48,132 nucleotides of DNA from Pseudomonadota bacterium (lineage in GTDB: Bacteria; Desulfobacterota; Desulfobulbia; Desulfobulbales; CALZHT01), in assembly GCA_018823135.1 (NCBI GenBank), contig JAHJJF010000102.1, forward strand, positions 1 through 48,132. Direction: 5' to 3'. A program made the position numbers and the translations under genes. Under the pieces are notes generated by a model. It was not told where the DNA came from, did not search any database, and saw only the letters and a list, made by a program, of their open reading frames with translations. The stretch's first letter is position 1. Each line of letters begins with the position of its first letter. Positions 24,979 through 34,630 of this stretch are shown piece after piece.

Positions 24979-25659
24979 ATGAACATTCTGGTTTTTGGTC
25001 CCAATGGAAGCGGCAAAGGCACGCAAGGCGCCATAGTTCAAAAGAAATACAACATGCCCCACATTGAATCCGGGGCGATTTTCAGAGTGAACATCGGCGG
25101 CGGCACGGAACTCGGCAAAAAGGCCAAAGAGTATATTGATCGAGGCGATCTGGTTCCAGACGATATCACTATCCCGATGATCCTCAATCGCCTCAAGGAA
25201 GACGACTGCAAAAAGGGTTGGATCCTGGACGGATTTCCGCGGAACAAGGTCCAGGGAGAAACCCTGGCAAAAGCCCTCAAAGATGCAGGAATCGCCCTGA
25301 ATTACGTCATAGAAATCGTCCTGCCGCGGGATATCGCAAAACTCAGAATTACCGGCCGGAGACTTTGCGTCAATGATAACAACCATCCAAACCATATTGC
25401 CTTTGAAGCCATCAAACCCGTTGAAAAAGACGGCAAAATTGTTTGCCGGGTATGCGGCGGTGCTTTGAATACCAGGGCTGATGATCAAGATGATGCGGCC
25501 ATCGACAAACGTCACAATATCTATTACGACGATAAAACCGGAACAATGGCTGCGGTCAATTACTTTAAAACTCTGGGCGGAAAAACCAAGGTAATATCCG
25601 TTGACGGGCGATCGTCAATTAACGAAGTAAGTGAAGCAATCATGAAAAAGCTTAACTAA
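24979..25659 (+). CDS. adk: Adenylate kinase, divergent long-lid form
   Basis: A 226-aa nucleoside monophosphate kinase that interconverts ATP + AMP and 2 ADP. The P-loop is GPNGSGKGTQ (7-16). AMP-binding segments are HIESGAIFR and WILDGFPRNK. The LID begins ITGRRLC (124-130) and carries C130, D133, C156 and C159 (CRVCGG), a Cys/Asp set that could hold zinc but with a 22-residue middle instead of about 16. The usual KR..Y closing segment reads IDKRHNIYYDD. A strong AAAGGAGAG ribosome site precedes the ATG. It may be a second adk copy; the usual secY neighbour is absent. Confidence 0.88.
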   Translation: MNILVFGPNGSGKGTQGAIVQKKYNMPHIESGAIFRVNIGGGTELGKKAKEYIDRGDLVPDDITIPMILNRLKEDDCKKGWILDGFPRNKVQGETLAKALKDAGIALNYVIEIVLPRDIAKLRITGRRLCVNDNNHPNHIAFEAIKPVEKDGKIVCRVCGGALNTRADDQDDAAIDKRHNIYYDDKTGTMAAVNYFKTLGGKTKVISVDGRSSINEVSEAIMKKLN

Positions 25660-25660
25660 T

Positions 25661-25800
25661 CAGGTTGATTAGCTGTTTAGACTGTCAGCATATGAATGGC
25701 ACATAAGCCGAATCGTTCCTGAAGTGATGAGCGCTTTGCTTTGATATTTTGTTTGCTGAAAGACTAAACACCTACAGACTATTCACCTGAACAGTTGCCA
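25661..25800. repeat. Palindromic intergenic repeat element, copy 2
   Basis: The left arm (25661-25689) contains caggttgatt, ctgtttagact and gtcagc. The right arm (25755-25799) contains gctgaaagactaaacacc, cagactattcacctg and aacagttgcc. Nested pairings are CAGGT/ACCTG, TGTTTAG/CTAAACA and CAGC/GCTG. The word family matches the element at 2134-2255, and CCTGAACAGTT followed by A or G then CC occurs in both. It lies directly after the adk stop. Confidence 0.6.
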
Positions 25801-25811
25801 ATTAGCATTAT

Positions 25812-25855
25812 AACGCAAACAGGCCGATGGGAAATCCCATCGGCCTGTTTGCGTT
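25812..25855. terminator. Bidirectional terminator, 21-bp perfect stem
   Basis: The arm 25812-25832 is exactly complementary to 25835-25855 (core AGGCCGATGGGA / TCCCATCGGCCT) with only AA between. Both ends are A/T-rich (GCAAAC and GTTTGC). It lies between the converging adk and CheY-like genes, so it should end both transcripts. Confidence 0.8.
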
Positions 25856-25909
25856 TCAACTTCACTTGATGAAAGGAGTAACTCCGGATATTTCAGGAGT
25901 CAAACACGC

Positions 25910-26278
25910 CTAGCCTAAAACTTCTTTTATTGCCAGGTGCAGTTCTTTCTCTCCAAAAGGTTTCGGGAGCATGAGATCGGCGCCGATCTCCTTGGCCAGG
26001 GCAAGATACCGCTGACCGTTTATTATCCCTCCCCCTGATATGGCGATAATTTTCACCTCAGGATCAATCTTGTTTAATTCCATGATTAAGGTCAAGCCGC
26101 TCATTCCCGGCATGACCATGTCGGTTATAATCAGGTCCGCCTTCTCTTCATCGTAGGCCTTTAAAGCGTCTTTCGCATCAATCGAGCATCTCACATGAAA
26201 TCCGATATTCTCAAGGGAGATCTTCATCCAGGCAAGGATTTCTTTTTCGTCATCTACAATAAGAATTTTCACAGGCAT
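25910..26278 (-). CDS. Single-domain response regulator (CheY-like)
   Basis: A 122-aa receiver with no output domain. It has the acidic pair VDDE (8-11), phospho-acceptor D53 in LIITDMVMPG, the switch serine in IIAISGGG, and the KPF lysine near the end. The ATG at 26278 is preferred over one seven codons upstream, because GGTGAG precedes the former and nothing the latter. It could act in a phosphorelay or by direct binding to a partner. No kinase gene is adjacent. Confidence 0.9.
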   Translation of the reverse strand: MPVKILIVDDEKEILAWMKISLENIGFHVRCSIDAKDALKAYDEEKADLIITDMVMPGMSGLTLIMELNKIDPEVKIIAISGGGIINGQRYLALAKEIGADLMLPKPFGEKELHLAIKEVLG

Positions 26279-26442
26279 GCGACTCACCACTCCAACCATC
26301 AGAGGTTACAATTTTCAACCTTTTCCATTAAAAGGCCAGCTGCGCCGAACTCATGAATCGAACCTCCAAGCAAGACCGACAGCTCAATAAAATTTAATTA
26401 AATGTAATGTAGCATATTTTTCAACCACTACAAACATTGAAA

Positions 26443-27120
26443 TCAATGATGCTCCTTACCGAACTCACTCCAGGCTTCTAAATAAAGGGCATTCAACCTA
26501 GTCTCCAGTTCGAGCCTGTAGACTTCAATATCCTTGGAACGGATATCCGGTGGAACTTGCATCGCTTCACCGCAGGTAAAAATAATATTGGCAAAGGGTT
26601 TTGGCAGAATAGTCCGGTCCCAGCTCGTAAACGCCCAGTACCTGTCCACCGCGCAGATAAACGGCAGGATCGGCGCCCCAGTCCTGCTGGCAAGCAGAAT
26701 CATCCCGGCCTGAACCACCAGGGCCGGACCTTTTGACCCGTCCGCCACAATAGCTGCATTTTTCCCTTCCTGCATGTGCGCCGCCATCTCCCTGAGCGCC
26801 TTGAGCCCGCCTTTGCCCCGGGAACCGCGCACCGTTTCATTTCCCAGTTTATTGAGGAGATGAGAGACGTATTCGCCGTCCTTGCTGGCACTGACCATGG
26901 CAACCCAGGAACGTCCCCGGCAAAAATGCATGACAAAAAAAACCGAGTAATGCCAGAAAACCGCGATAAAAGGCCTTGAACCTTTTTCACATTCTTCCAA
27001 ATTATTGAAACCCTTGTAATCAACTCGACAGGTTGCAAATAAAATTCTGGTCAGCCAGATAAACATGGTCGGCACAAACAACAACAAGAAATCATAAATA
27101 AATTTCTTTTTCAGAGCCAC
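26443..27120 (-). CDS. Lysophospholipid acyltransferase-like membrane protein (DUF374)
   Basis: A 225-aa protein. An N-terminal hydrophobic anchor (about 8-30) is followed by [10 protein letters not shown], which sits where the H-x4-D region of acyltransferases lies. [27 protein letters not shown] and [30 protein letters not shown] are the standard signature of DUF374, a family related to lipid A late acyltransferases and PlsC. It probably acylates a lipid at the inner membrane. The ATG overlaps the end of uvrB by 10 bases, so it is translationally coupled to it. Confidence 0.85.
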   Translation of the reverse strand: MALKKKFIYDFLLLFVPTMFIWLTRILFATCRVDYKGFNNLEECEKGSRPFIAVFWHYSVFFVMHFCRGRSWVAMVSASKDGEYVSHLLNKLGNETVRGSRGKGGLKALREMAAHMQEGKNAAIVADGSKGPALVVQAGMILLASRTGAPILPFICAVDRYWAFTSWDRTILPKPFANIIFTCGEAMQVPPDIRSKDIEVYRLELETRLNALYLEAWSEFGKEHH

Positions 27121-29135
27121 TCGAGTTCCTTTTTTCTGAGAGATTTAAGCTGATCGCGAAGCTTTGCGGCAAGCTCGAATTCAAGATTTTCCGCAGCAGA
27201 GTACATCTCCTTTTCAACTATTTTAATTTCCCTTCTCAATTCCTCAACCCCATCCCACTGTTTTTTGCGGGATACCCCATAGCCATATCCAGGCTCTGCC
27301 GCCTCAAGCTCCACGGTAACGTAATCCTGCTCATAAATTGTTCCGACAAGATCTTTAATCTTAGCCCGGATGGTCTCCGGCGTTATACCATTTTTTTTGT
27401 TGTAGGCCATCTGCAGCGCACGTCTTCTTGTGGTCTCGTCAATTGTATACTGCATCGCATTGGTTATTTTATCAGCGTAAAGGATAACTTTTCCTGCGGC
27501 ATTACGCGCCGCCCGACCGCAAGTCTGGATCAAAGACCGCGCACTGCGAAGGAATCCCTCCTTGTCGGCATCAAGGACCGCGACCAAAGAGACTTCCGGG
27601 ATATCAAGCCCCTCGCGCAACAGGTTAATCCCCACCAGCACGTCAAACTCCCTTTTCCTGAGATTCCGGATGAGTTCGACCCTATCCAATGTCTTAATAT
27701 CAGAATGCAGATAACGCACCCTGACACCGAGTTTTTCGTAATATTCCGTCAGATCCTCGGCCATTCTCTTGGTCAGGGTGGTAACCAAAACAGCATCCCC
27801 CTGTGATGTTCTGGATCGTATTTGCCCCAGCAGATCATCAACCTGTGATGTTGCCGGACGCACCTCGATTTCAGGATCCATGAGACCGGTGGGACGAATG
27901 ACCTGTTCCACGACTTTCCCCTGAGCCTTGTCCATTTCAAAATCACCGGGTGTTGCGGATACATAAACGGTCTGATGAATCCGCGCGGCAAACTCATCGA
28001 ACCGCAACGGCCGATTATCCCTGGCGGAAGGAAGACGAAACCCGAAATCCACCAGAGTCTGTTTGCGGGATCTGTCGCCCAGATACATGCCGTGCAGCTG
28101 GGGCACGGTTATGTGGCTTTCATCAATGATCAACAGAAAATCCGGCGGAAAATAATCCAATAATGTCGGCGGCGGTTCACCGGATTTTCTGCCGGTGAAA
28201 TGGCGGCTGTAATTTTCAATGCCGTGGCAATAGCCGAGCTCCGAAAGCATTTCCAGATCAAAGTCCGTGCGCTGTTCAAGGCGCTGCGCCTCCACAAGCT
28301 GATTGCTGTCGGTTAATTCTTTCAGTCGCTGGATTAATTCCGCCTTTATAGTCCCGGTTGCAGTCTGCAATCTTTCCTTTGAGGTCACAAAATGGCTGCC
28401 GGGAAATACCGTCAACTCAATGACTTCTTCCAATACCGATCCCCGCAGCGGATCAATAAACGAAATCCTGTCAATGGTATCTCCAAAAAGTTCAACCCGC
28501 ACTGCCCGGTCATCTTCATAGGCCGGGAAAATCTCAAGCACATCGCCCCGCACCCGGAAAACGCCGCGATGAAAGGAAATGTCATTACGCTCATAGAGCA
28601 TATACACCAGCCGGCGCTGGATTTCCTCCATGGGATATTCTTCATCGGTCTTGAGAAAAAGATGCATATTGCGATATTCGTCAGGAGATCCAAGGCCATA
28701 GATGCAGGAAACACTGGCAACGATGAGCACATCCTTTCGGGTAAGTAATGACCGGGTGGCGGAATGGCGCATTTTATCAATGGTATCGTTAATCGCCGAA
28801 TCTTTTTCAATGTAGGTATCCGACTGCGGAATATATGCTTCAGGCTGATAATAGTCGTAATAGCTCACAAAATACTCCACGGCGTTTTCCGGAAACAGAT
28901 CCTTCATTTCTGAAAAAAGCTGCGCGGCAAGTGTTTTGTTGGGTGCGATAATCAGGGTCGGTCTCTGAACATTTGCGACAGCGTGGGCAATGGTGAAGGT
29001 TTTACCTGAACCGGTAACACCGAGGAGAACCTGATCGCAGGCGCCGGCCAGAATCCCTCTGGTCAGAATATCTATGGCGCGGGGCTGATCGCCTGCAGGT
29101 AAAAAATCCGAAACCAGTTTAAATTCCGTAGTCAT
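27111..29135 (-). CDS. uvrB: Excinuclease ABC subunit B
   Basis: A 674-aa DNA-damage-verifying helicase-like subunit of nucleotide excision repair. It has Walker A GVTGSGKT (39-46), [12 protein letters not shown], the beta-hairpin segment [13 protein letters not shown] (91-103) that clamps DNA, the DESH box, and conserved helicase motifs up to [13 protein letters not shown]-terminal UVR motif (about 635-670) binds UvrC. Length is typical. A perfect palindrome, ACATCGATGT, lies upstream at about 29196-29205; I cannot tie it to LexA. Confidence 0.97.
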   Translation of the reverse strand: MTTEFKLVSDFLPAGDQPRAIDILTRGILAGACDQVLLGVTGSGKTFTIAHAVANVQRPTLIIAPNKTLAAQLFSEMKDLFPENAVEYFVSYYDYYQPEAYIPQSDTYIEKDSAINDTIDKMRHSATRSLLTRKDVLIVASVSCIYGLGSPDEYRNMHLFLKTDEEYPMEEIQRRLVYMLYERNDISFHRGVFRVRGDVLEIFPAYEDDRAVRVELFGDTIDRISFIDPLRGSVLEEVIELTVFPGSHFVTSKERLQTATGTIKAELIQRLKELTDSNQLVEAQRLEQRTDFDLEMLSELGYCHGIENYSRHFTGRKSGEPPPTLLDYFPPDFLLIIDESHITVPQLHGMYLGDRSRKQTLVDFGFRLPSARDNRPLRFDEFAARIHQTVYVSATPGDFEMDKAQGKVVEQVIRPTGLMDPEIEVRPATSQVDDLLGQIRSRTSQGDAVLVTTLTKRMAEDLTEYYEKLGVRVRYLHSDIKTLDRVELIRNLRKREFDVLVGINLLREGLDIPEVSLVAVLDADKEGFLRSARSLIQTCGRAARNAAGKVILYADKITNAMQYTIDETTRRRALQMAYNKKNGITPETIRAKIKDLVGTIYEQDYVTVELEAAEPGYGYGVSRKKQWDGVEELRREIKIVEKEMYSAAENLEFELAAKLRDQLKSLRKKELEWL

Positions 29136-29308
29136 TTCCTTTCCACTTTGAGGTAAAAGACTTCACTGTCAAAATGCTGTTAGCAAGATAAATCACATCG
29201 ATGTAGATGTAACCTCGAAAATTCTAGTGATCAGATGAGGGATGGGAGATATCAGAGATAACGCCGGAACAAAAAAGGGTGCACGAAAAAATATCAGCGA
29301 AAAAAAAA

Positions 29309-29497
29309 TTATTTTTTCTTCAAGACCAGAATAGGCCTTTCTTGATTGGATTTTTGTGGATCACTGTCACTTTTTGTCCCAGTATTAATGGAACTCAAAC
29401 CATCAAGGACATCGAGTTCTTTTTTGTTGACCCCTTCATTCTCGGCCGGCTTGAAAGAACGGGCTCCATGAAGTCTTAAGCGGCTGATGTCACCCAT
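29309..29497 (-). CDS. Small 62-aa protein coupled to the ExeA-like ATPase gene
   Basis: The ATG at 29497 overlaps the last codons of the ATPase gene (ATGGGTGA contains both the new start and the TGA stop). GGAG lies six bases upstream, so translational coupling is likely. The product starts MGDISRLRLHGARSFKPAEN, is hydrophilic and lysine-rich, and ends PILVLKKK. It has no TM or signal. I do not recognise the family. It may be a partner or regulator of the ATPase. Confidence 0.55.
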   Translation of the reverse strand: MGDISRLRLHGARSFKPAENEGVNKKELDVLDGLSSINTGTKSDSDPQKSNQERPILVLKKK

Positions 29498-30317
29498 TAA
29501 CAACTCCAATTTTCCGATCCGCTTTCATGAGTATATCCGTATTGACCAGGGAATTATCCCCTGACATCGCTTCCATAAAAGAATTATAAAGCAGCCTGTT
29601 GATCTCGCGGGGTATGCCGCCGCTCAGTTTATGCAAAACCTTAAAGGCGTCGCCGGGGATAAGATCAGTTGTGGCGCCGCATTTCAGCAGCCGGAATTTT
29701 ACATACTGCTCAGCTTCCTCCGGGGTCAAAGGATCAAGGTTGATCCCGAAAGTGATCCGGCTGCGCAGAGAAGCGTAGGAGGGGGCGCTCAGTCGACGAG
29801 TAAGGGATCTTTCCGCAACGAGAATTACGGTGATGAGCTTTTCCTGCTCTGTCTCAAGATTTGACAGGGTCCGGAGAATATGAAGGGCATCAGCTTTCAA
29901 AAAATGAGCTTCATCGATAACTACTACAATCCTTTGCCCCTTGGAGTAAAAGCCAAGGGCGGCATCCTGCAACTGCGCCAGACGGTCACCGGTATACCTT
30001 GCAATTTTCTCAACCTCAAGCTCCTTGAGAATTGCCCCAAGAAGGGGTCCTTTGCCCATTCCAGGATGCACAAAAACAAAAACCGGCAGTACATCTGCTG
30101 CACCGAGAGAGCGTAAAGCGGCCTGCGAGACAATGGTTTTCCCGGTGCCTGAATCCCCGGAAAGAAGAATCAGGGCATGGCGGTCATAAATCCCCAGCCG
30201 CAATTTCACCAAAGCCTCTTCATGCTGCCGGGTCCGGTAAAAAAGTGTTGTATCCAGCGTATCTTTAAAAGGGTTTCGCGTCAGTCCGAATTTGTCAGGC
30301 CAGGGCAGGATATTCAT
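29490..30317 (-). CDS. ExeA/GspA-family AAA ATPase
   Basis: A 275-aa AAA ATPase. It begins with FGLTRNPFKDTLDTTLFYRTRQHEEAL, the usual ExeA opening. It has Walker A GDSGTGKT (54-61), Walker B VVVIDEAH (131-138), sensor-1 ILVAERSL, the arginine-rich LRSRITFGINLDPLTPEEAEQYV and the sensor-2 segment SGGIPREINRL. Family members energise peptidoglycan remodelling for type II secretion or act in transposition and regulation. There is no C-terminal peptidoglycan-binding domain or TM here, so the protein should be cytoplasmic. Two ATGs (30320, 30317) are possible; GGAG seven bases before favours 30317. Third gene of the HDOD/FlhG/ExeA operon. Confidence 0.85.
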   Translation of the reverse strand: MNILPWPDKFGLTRNPFKDTLDTTLFYRTRQHEEALVKLRLGIYDRHALILLSGDSGTGKTIVSQAALRSLGAADVLPVFVFVHPGMGKGPLLGAILKELEVEKIARYTGDRLAQLQDAALGFYSKGQRIVVVIDEAHFLKADALHILRTLSNLETEQEKLITVILVAERSLTRRLSAPSYASLRSRITFGINLDPLTPEEAEQYVKFRLLKCGATTDLIPGDAFKVLHKLSGGIPREINRLLYNSFMEAMSGDNSLVNTDILMKADRKIGVVNG

Positions 30318-30344
30318 CATAAAACTCCATGGGTGTTACCTGGA

Positions 30345-31472
30345 TTAGGCTCCGGTCTTTATCCGACCGATGTTTGCAGCCGTTACATCTTTTGATGCAG
30401 CCCCGCTGGTAACTTCGGAACCGATGCCGTTAACTTCCATTTTTTTTTCAAGAATCTCGCCGCTCACCGCTCGCATATATCGCCTGAAGGCGGAACTTGC
30501 AAGAAGTTCAGGCATTTCATTGGCCAACAGTACCTTGGCAATATTATGTATGTTGCGACTGGCGCGCGCCTGGGGCTTGAAAACCGAGAAAGGTGTTCTT
30601 CTGGCAGTTGCAGCACCTATTGCCGAGTCCCTCATGATGTAGCCGACATTTTCCACTTTTCTTCCCAAGAATTCATCGGCGCATAATGAAAACCTAGTGG
30701 CAATATCAACCGCCTGTTTCAAGGTCTGTACCATATTTATAACTGAATACAGTTTACACTGCCGCATTTTCTCCCGATGCAGGGATTTCAACAGGCCGTA
30801 GGCATCGGCAAGAGATGTGATTTCAGGCACCAGGACAAAAAGAATCTCATCGGCGCACATCAGAAAATCACGCACCGAAGGCCCCATCCCGGCTCCGGTG
30901 TCAACCAGGATGATATCTGCCTGCCGTTCGACTCTTTCCAGGGAGCGCATGATCTCCATGCGCTCGCCGCGAGTACTGTCGGAAAGCGACAGAATACCGC
31001 CGCCGCCGGGAATAATGCCGATTCCTTCCGGGCCTGGAGCAATAATATCGGCAATATCAACGCCGGAATTAATCACATCAGCAAGGCCCCGCCCCGGGTT
31101 AAGCCCGGCGAGAAGGTGGATATTCGCCATGCCCATGTCTGCGTCCAGTATCAGACTCATACTGCCCTGGCGCTGAAATTCTATCGCCAGGTTCAGGGCG
31201 ATATTGGTTTTCCCCACTCCGCCCTTGCCTGAGGTGACAGCAATGACCCGGGCATAGCGGTTGGCGCTTTCAGGCACGTTTTTCTTGTCCGGGGCATGCA
31301 ACGCATGGATCTGCTTAAAGGCCTGGACCGCATCGGCAGAATATACCAGGGAATCGCCGTGAAGAATCTTATCCGGCAGACGGTGCGAATATTCGGATTC
31401 ATAAAAACGCAACAGACTTTCTTCAAGTCCGGTTGCCCGGGAAATCTCGGTTATGCTTAATAATTCTTTCAC
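30345..31472 (-). CDS. MerR-type HTH fused to a MinD/FlhG-like ATPase
   Basis: A 375-aa fusion. Residues about 5-60 (SITEISRATGLEESLLRFYESEYSHRLP) read as a MerR-family winged helix-turn-helix. Residues about 74-340 are a deviant-Walker P-loop ATPase: VIAVTSGKGGVGKTNIALNLA, LILDADMGMANIHLLAGL, DIILVDTGAGMG. AD-MG-AN is the FlhG/FleN/YlxH version of the MinD switch. No C-terminal amphipathic MinD helix is obvious. FlhG proteins place and count flagella or polar machines, and the HTH suggests direct DNA or partner binding. It lies 6 bp after the HDOD kinase gene and 27 bp before the ExeA-like gene. Confidence 0.85.
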   Translation of the reverse strand: MKELLSITEISRATGLEESLLRFYESEYSHRLPDKILHGDSLVYSADAVQAFKQIHALHAPDKKNVPESANRYARVIAVTSGKGGVGKTNIALNLAIEFQRQGSMSLILDADMGMANIHLLAGLNPGRGLADVINSGVDIADIIAPGPEGIGIIPGGGGILSLSDSTRGERMEIMRSLERVERQADIILVDTGAGMGPSVRDFLMCADEILFVLVPEITSLADAYGLLKSLHREKMRQCKLYSVINMVQTLKQAVDIATRFSLCADEFLGRKVENVGYIMRDSAIGAATARRTPFSVFKPQARASRNIHNIAKVLLANEMPELLASSAFRRYMRAVSGEILEKKMEVNGIGSEVTSGAASKDVTAANIGRIKTGA

Positions 31473-31478
31473 AAGAGG

Positions 31479-34232
31479 CTATTCATCCATATACGTGGAA
31501 CACACATCTTTGAGTGCCGCACTCACCGTTTCCAATACCCTTTCCAGTTTGAAGGGTTTTTTCAAACATGCATAGGCACCGTGACGGACGGTCTCTGCAA
31601 CTTCTTCCTTTGAGGCCAGCCCGGTAATAATCACCACTTTCAAGTCCGGAAATTCTTCTGTGACAAATTTCAATACCTCAAGCCCGTCTTTTCTGGGCAT
31701 CCGGATATCCAGGAGAACAAGGTGATATCTCTTAAACCGCAGCAAGCCGATACCTTCAACCCCGTCATAGGCCCCGTCTACTTCATACCCTACGGATTTA
31801 AGATTTTCCTGCAGCATGTCATTGATGAACCTTTCATCATCGATTACCAGTATGCGACATTTTTCAGGGACAGCCGTTGCATCCGAATCTTTTCGACCCA
31901 GGGCCCGTTTCATTTTCTGCAGCCTGCTGCTCTTGTCCACGGGCAGGGCGATGATAAATGTCGTACCCACTCCGACTTCGCTTTTGACCCGCATATATCC
32001 GCCGTTATGTTCGACAATGGAATGACAGATTGCCAGGCCGAGGCCGGTGCCCTCGCCTTCCTTCTTGGTGGTGAAAAATGGATCGAATATCTTCCCGAGA
32101 TTTTCTTTGGATATTCCCTCCCCGGTGTCTGCAACAATAACGTTTACCAATCCATCATTGATTTCAGCGGAAAGAATAATCTTCCCGCCGGCGGGCATCG
32201 CATGGTTGGCATTGATCATCAAATTCATGAAAACCTGCTCGATCTGCAGAGGATCAACCATCACCATCGCCATATCCTCCGGGATCTGATTCTCCACCTT
32301 CACATCTTTCATGGAAACACGGTCACCGATCACCGATAAAACCTTATTGATGATATTGCCCACCGATGCCTGGCAGAACTGGGGTTCAGTGGGACGCGCA
32401 TAGCCCATGAGGTCCTGGATAATCTTGGATATCCTTTCCTCCTGCTCGGAAATAATTTTGAGTCGGTCAACTATTTCGGGTTGCTCATCCTTCTGCTTTG
32501 CAAGCATGCGCTCAAGGATCTGAATATTCAACGAGATGATTGTTAAAGGGTTGTTGATTTCATGGGCGGCGCCAGCTGCAAGCCTGCCCACCGTCGCCAG
32601 GCGATGCGAATGGAAAAGCTGATGCTGGCTTTCCTCCATTTTCCGGGAAGTGGCGGCCATTTCCTGGGTCTGCCGGGTGAGATCCTTTTCAAGGATCAGA
32701 CGTTCAATGGCGTTTCCAGCGGCAAGGGCAATGGTTTCAAAATTCGTTTTTAAAGATTCAAGGCTGCTGCCACGGATATCAAGGTCCTCGGAAAAATCAA
32801 CGATCAATTCGCCGAAAATATGATCTTCCGACATTCCTGATTTATTATCCGAAACAAAAAAAGTCGCTAAAAAATTCGAACCTGCGACCATATTTATAAC
32901 CCCTGACTCTAAGATAGCGCCTTTGGATAAGTCAATGGCCGTCTGTTCAAGGCGTTCAATCGCCTCGCTTTCAATTTCTGAGATCTTGCCCCTGCCAGAA
33001 AATTTCTTTTTCATTTCAGAAAGATGCGCAGGAATATTCAAGGTGTGCATCTTCCTGCCGTCAGAAAATCTCCCGACATAGGCGCAAGCCTCCGGGTCAC
33101 GTAACATGCAGAGGCACCGCTCAACCCCGAAAGCCTTTATAACCGAATCAACAACCACTTCCGCCGCCGCCTCCAGAGAAACGCCTGGTTTCAACCTGCG
33201 GGTCATTTCGCATGTAGCACCGCAGACCAGATTCATTTCCTCAAGCTGTCGGTTGTTCTTTTCCAGGTACATGCTCATCCTGCCGAGGCTAACATTGGCG
33301 GAACTGATAAGCTTCCGGTACTCATCTTCATCCCAGAAACCGAGAACACTGCCGACATCCTTGACTTTCCCTGAGACCTCTTCGATTATTTCCAACAAAT
33401 CATTGGAAGTAAAATGATGATGCAGCAGAAGATTTTCCAGCGCATAATGAAAATGCTCATGACATTGGGTGCCGCTTGCCAGGAAATAGCTTGAACCGAT
33501 ATTATGGGTAACACAAAGAACATCGGCAAATCGGATCAACTTGGAAAGGTTTGCGGTTTCAGGTTCTATGGTTTCAAAAACCGGCTGATGATGCAGCCAC
33601 ATGACCTTTCCGAGTGATTCAGGAATCCGCCAGCAATCGGCGATTTGCTTGCCGGCATCAATGTGATTGAATCCAAGTTTTGCATATTCAATATCAAGGG
33701 GCAGATTTCCTTGTAAGGCATAGGCACCTTTCCGGTCAATCTCCAGGCAGATTTCTTCAAACTCACTGGGAAATTGAATATAGATCGCTAATTTGCCAAG
33801 ATCATGAAGCAACCCGGCAATATAAGCCTCCTCAGGCGATGGAAATCCAAGCTTTTCTGCAAGAGCTTCGGCAGTGACTGCAACCCCGATGGAGTGCAAC
33901 CAGAAATTCACCAGCTTGTCCCGGTGTTCTGAAAACTGCCCTTTGAAACAATCAAAAATCGATACGGAAAGAATAATGCTGCGGACTGAATTAAAGCCGA
34001 GAAGAGATATAGCCTGCGCGTTGGATGTAATTTTTCGCTGGGCACCGACATAAGCGGAATTCGCATAATGGAGAATTCTGCCGGTCAGCACCTGATCATT
34101 TTTTAACAGATCAGCGATTGATTCAAAACTTGAATCTTCGCCTTCCATAAGCCGGATTGCTTCAATAGCCACGGAAGGCAAAGTCGGGAGACTGTCAACA
34201 TCTATGATCCGGTTCGTTTTTTTAGGCGTCAT
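31479..34232 (-). CDS. HDOD-GAF-histidine kinase-receiver hybrid protein
   Basis: A 917-aa cytoplasmic signalling protein. An HDOD domain (about 12-210) has H143-D144 in [12 protein letters not shown]-like region spans about 340-515. HisKA has the phospho-acceptor H557 in [11 protein letters not shown]. The HATPase has its N box (NLMINANHA), [15 protein letters not shown] and GTGLGLAI (about 665-765). The C-terminal receiver has D842 in [13 protein letters not shown]. There are no TM segments. It is likely to autophosphorylate on H557 and pass phosphate to D842 and onward. The ATG follows AAGGGA. First gene of a four-gene operon, with FlhG-like and ExeA-like ATPases and a small ORF. Confidence 0.93.
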   Translation of the reverse strand: MTPKKTNRIIDVDSLPTLPSVAIEAIRLMEGEDSSFESIADLLKNDQVLTGRILHYANSAYVGAQRKITSNAQAISLLGFNSVRSIILSVSIFDCFKGQFSEHRDKLVNFWLHSIGVAVTAEALAEKLGFPSPEEAYIAGLLHDLGKLAIYIQFPSEFEEICLEIDRKGAYALQGNLPLDIEYAKLGFNHIDAGKQIADCWRIPESLGKVMWLHHQPVFETIEPETANLSKLIRFADVLCVTHNIGSSYFLASGTQCHEHFHYALENLLLHHHFTSNDLLEIIEEVSGKVKDVGSVLGFWDEDEYRKLISSANVSLGRMSMYLEKNNRQLEEMNLVCGATCEMTRRLKPGVSLEAAAEVVVDSVIKAFGVERCLCMLRDPEACAYVGRFSDGRKMHTLNIPAHLSEMKKKFSGRGKISEIESEAIERLEQTAIDLSKGAILESGVINMVAGSNFLATFFVSDNKSGMSEDHIFGELIVDFSEDLDIRGSSLESLKTNFETIALAAGNAIERLILEKDLTRQTQEMAATSRKMEESQHQLFHSHRLATVGRLAAGAAHEINNPLTIISLNIQILERMLAKQKDEQPEIVDRLKIISEQEERISKIIQDLMGYARPTEPQFCQASVGNIINKVLSVIGDRVSMKDVKVENQIPEDMAMVMVDPLQIEQVFMNLMINANHAMPAGGKIILSAEINDGLVNVIVADTGEGISKENLGKIFDPFFTTKKEGEGTGLGLAICHSIVEHNGGYMRVKSEVGVGTTFIIALPVDKSSRLQKMKRALGRKDSDATAVPEKCRILVIDDERFINDMLQENLKSVGYEVDGAYDGVEGIGLLRFKRYHLVLLDIRMPRKDGLEVLKFVTEEFPDLKVVIITGLASKEEVAETVRHGAYACLKKPFKLERVLETVSAALKDVCSTYMDE

Positions 34233-34598
34233 TAATATCCCTTGAAAAGCCGCAAGCCCAAAAAAGCCGGTATGAGGATGCTGAAAATAAATGAAAAGGA
34301 AATGTGAACACAGGCACCATGAATGGCTTTATCTTTCCGGACAGAATCAAGTCCATTATCGATAGAAAGATTTTATAAATCCAGGGCCATTCCTTTAGCC
34401 CCGGAGAATTTATCAAATCAGCGGAATCCAACAGCTGAAAAACCGAATTCAGGGCCTGCCTCCAATTCTTGGCGGGGAGTCAGACGTAAAAATTATCAAT
34501 AATATAAACTATAAAGCGAAAAATAACTGTATTTTTTTTAATTGAAGAACAGGGGTTTGCAGATTGAAGCCTGCCGTTCTAAAAAAGTGTGAGCCATC
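34233..34598. other. Promoter region of the HDOD kinase operon
   Basis: About 370 bp with no convincing gene. A 69-codon frame overlapping the kinase start lacks a ribosome site. The AT-rich stretch 34490-34550 is the likely promoter area, but no clear hexamer pair stands out. Confidence 0.45.
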
Positions 34599-34623
34599 AA
34601 GCCCCCCATGCTTTCGGGGGCTT
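34599..34623 (-). terminator. Terminator after thiL
   Basis: AAGCCCCC (34599-34606) pairs with GGGGGCTT (34616-34623) around a 9-base loop, 8 bp after the thiL stop on the minus strand. A T6 run follows about a dozen bases further on. Confidence 0.6.
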
Positions 34624-34630
34624 TCCATCT

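Noticed and set aside
34222-34431. 69-codon minus-strand frame overlapping the HDOD kinase start
   Set aside because: TTG start without a ribosome site, and hydrophobic AT-rich translation; more likely leader sequence.
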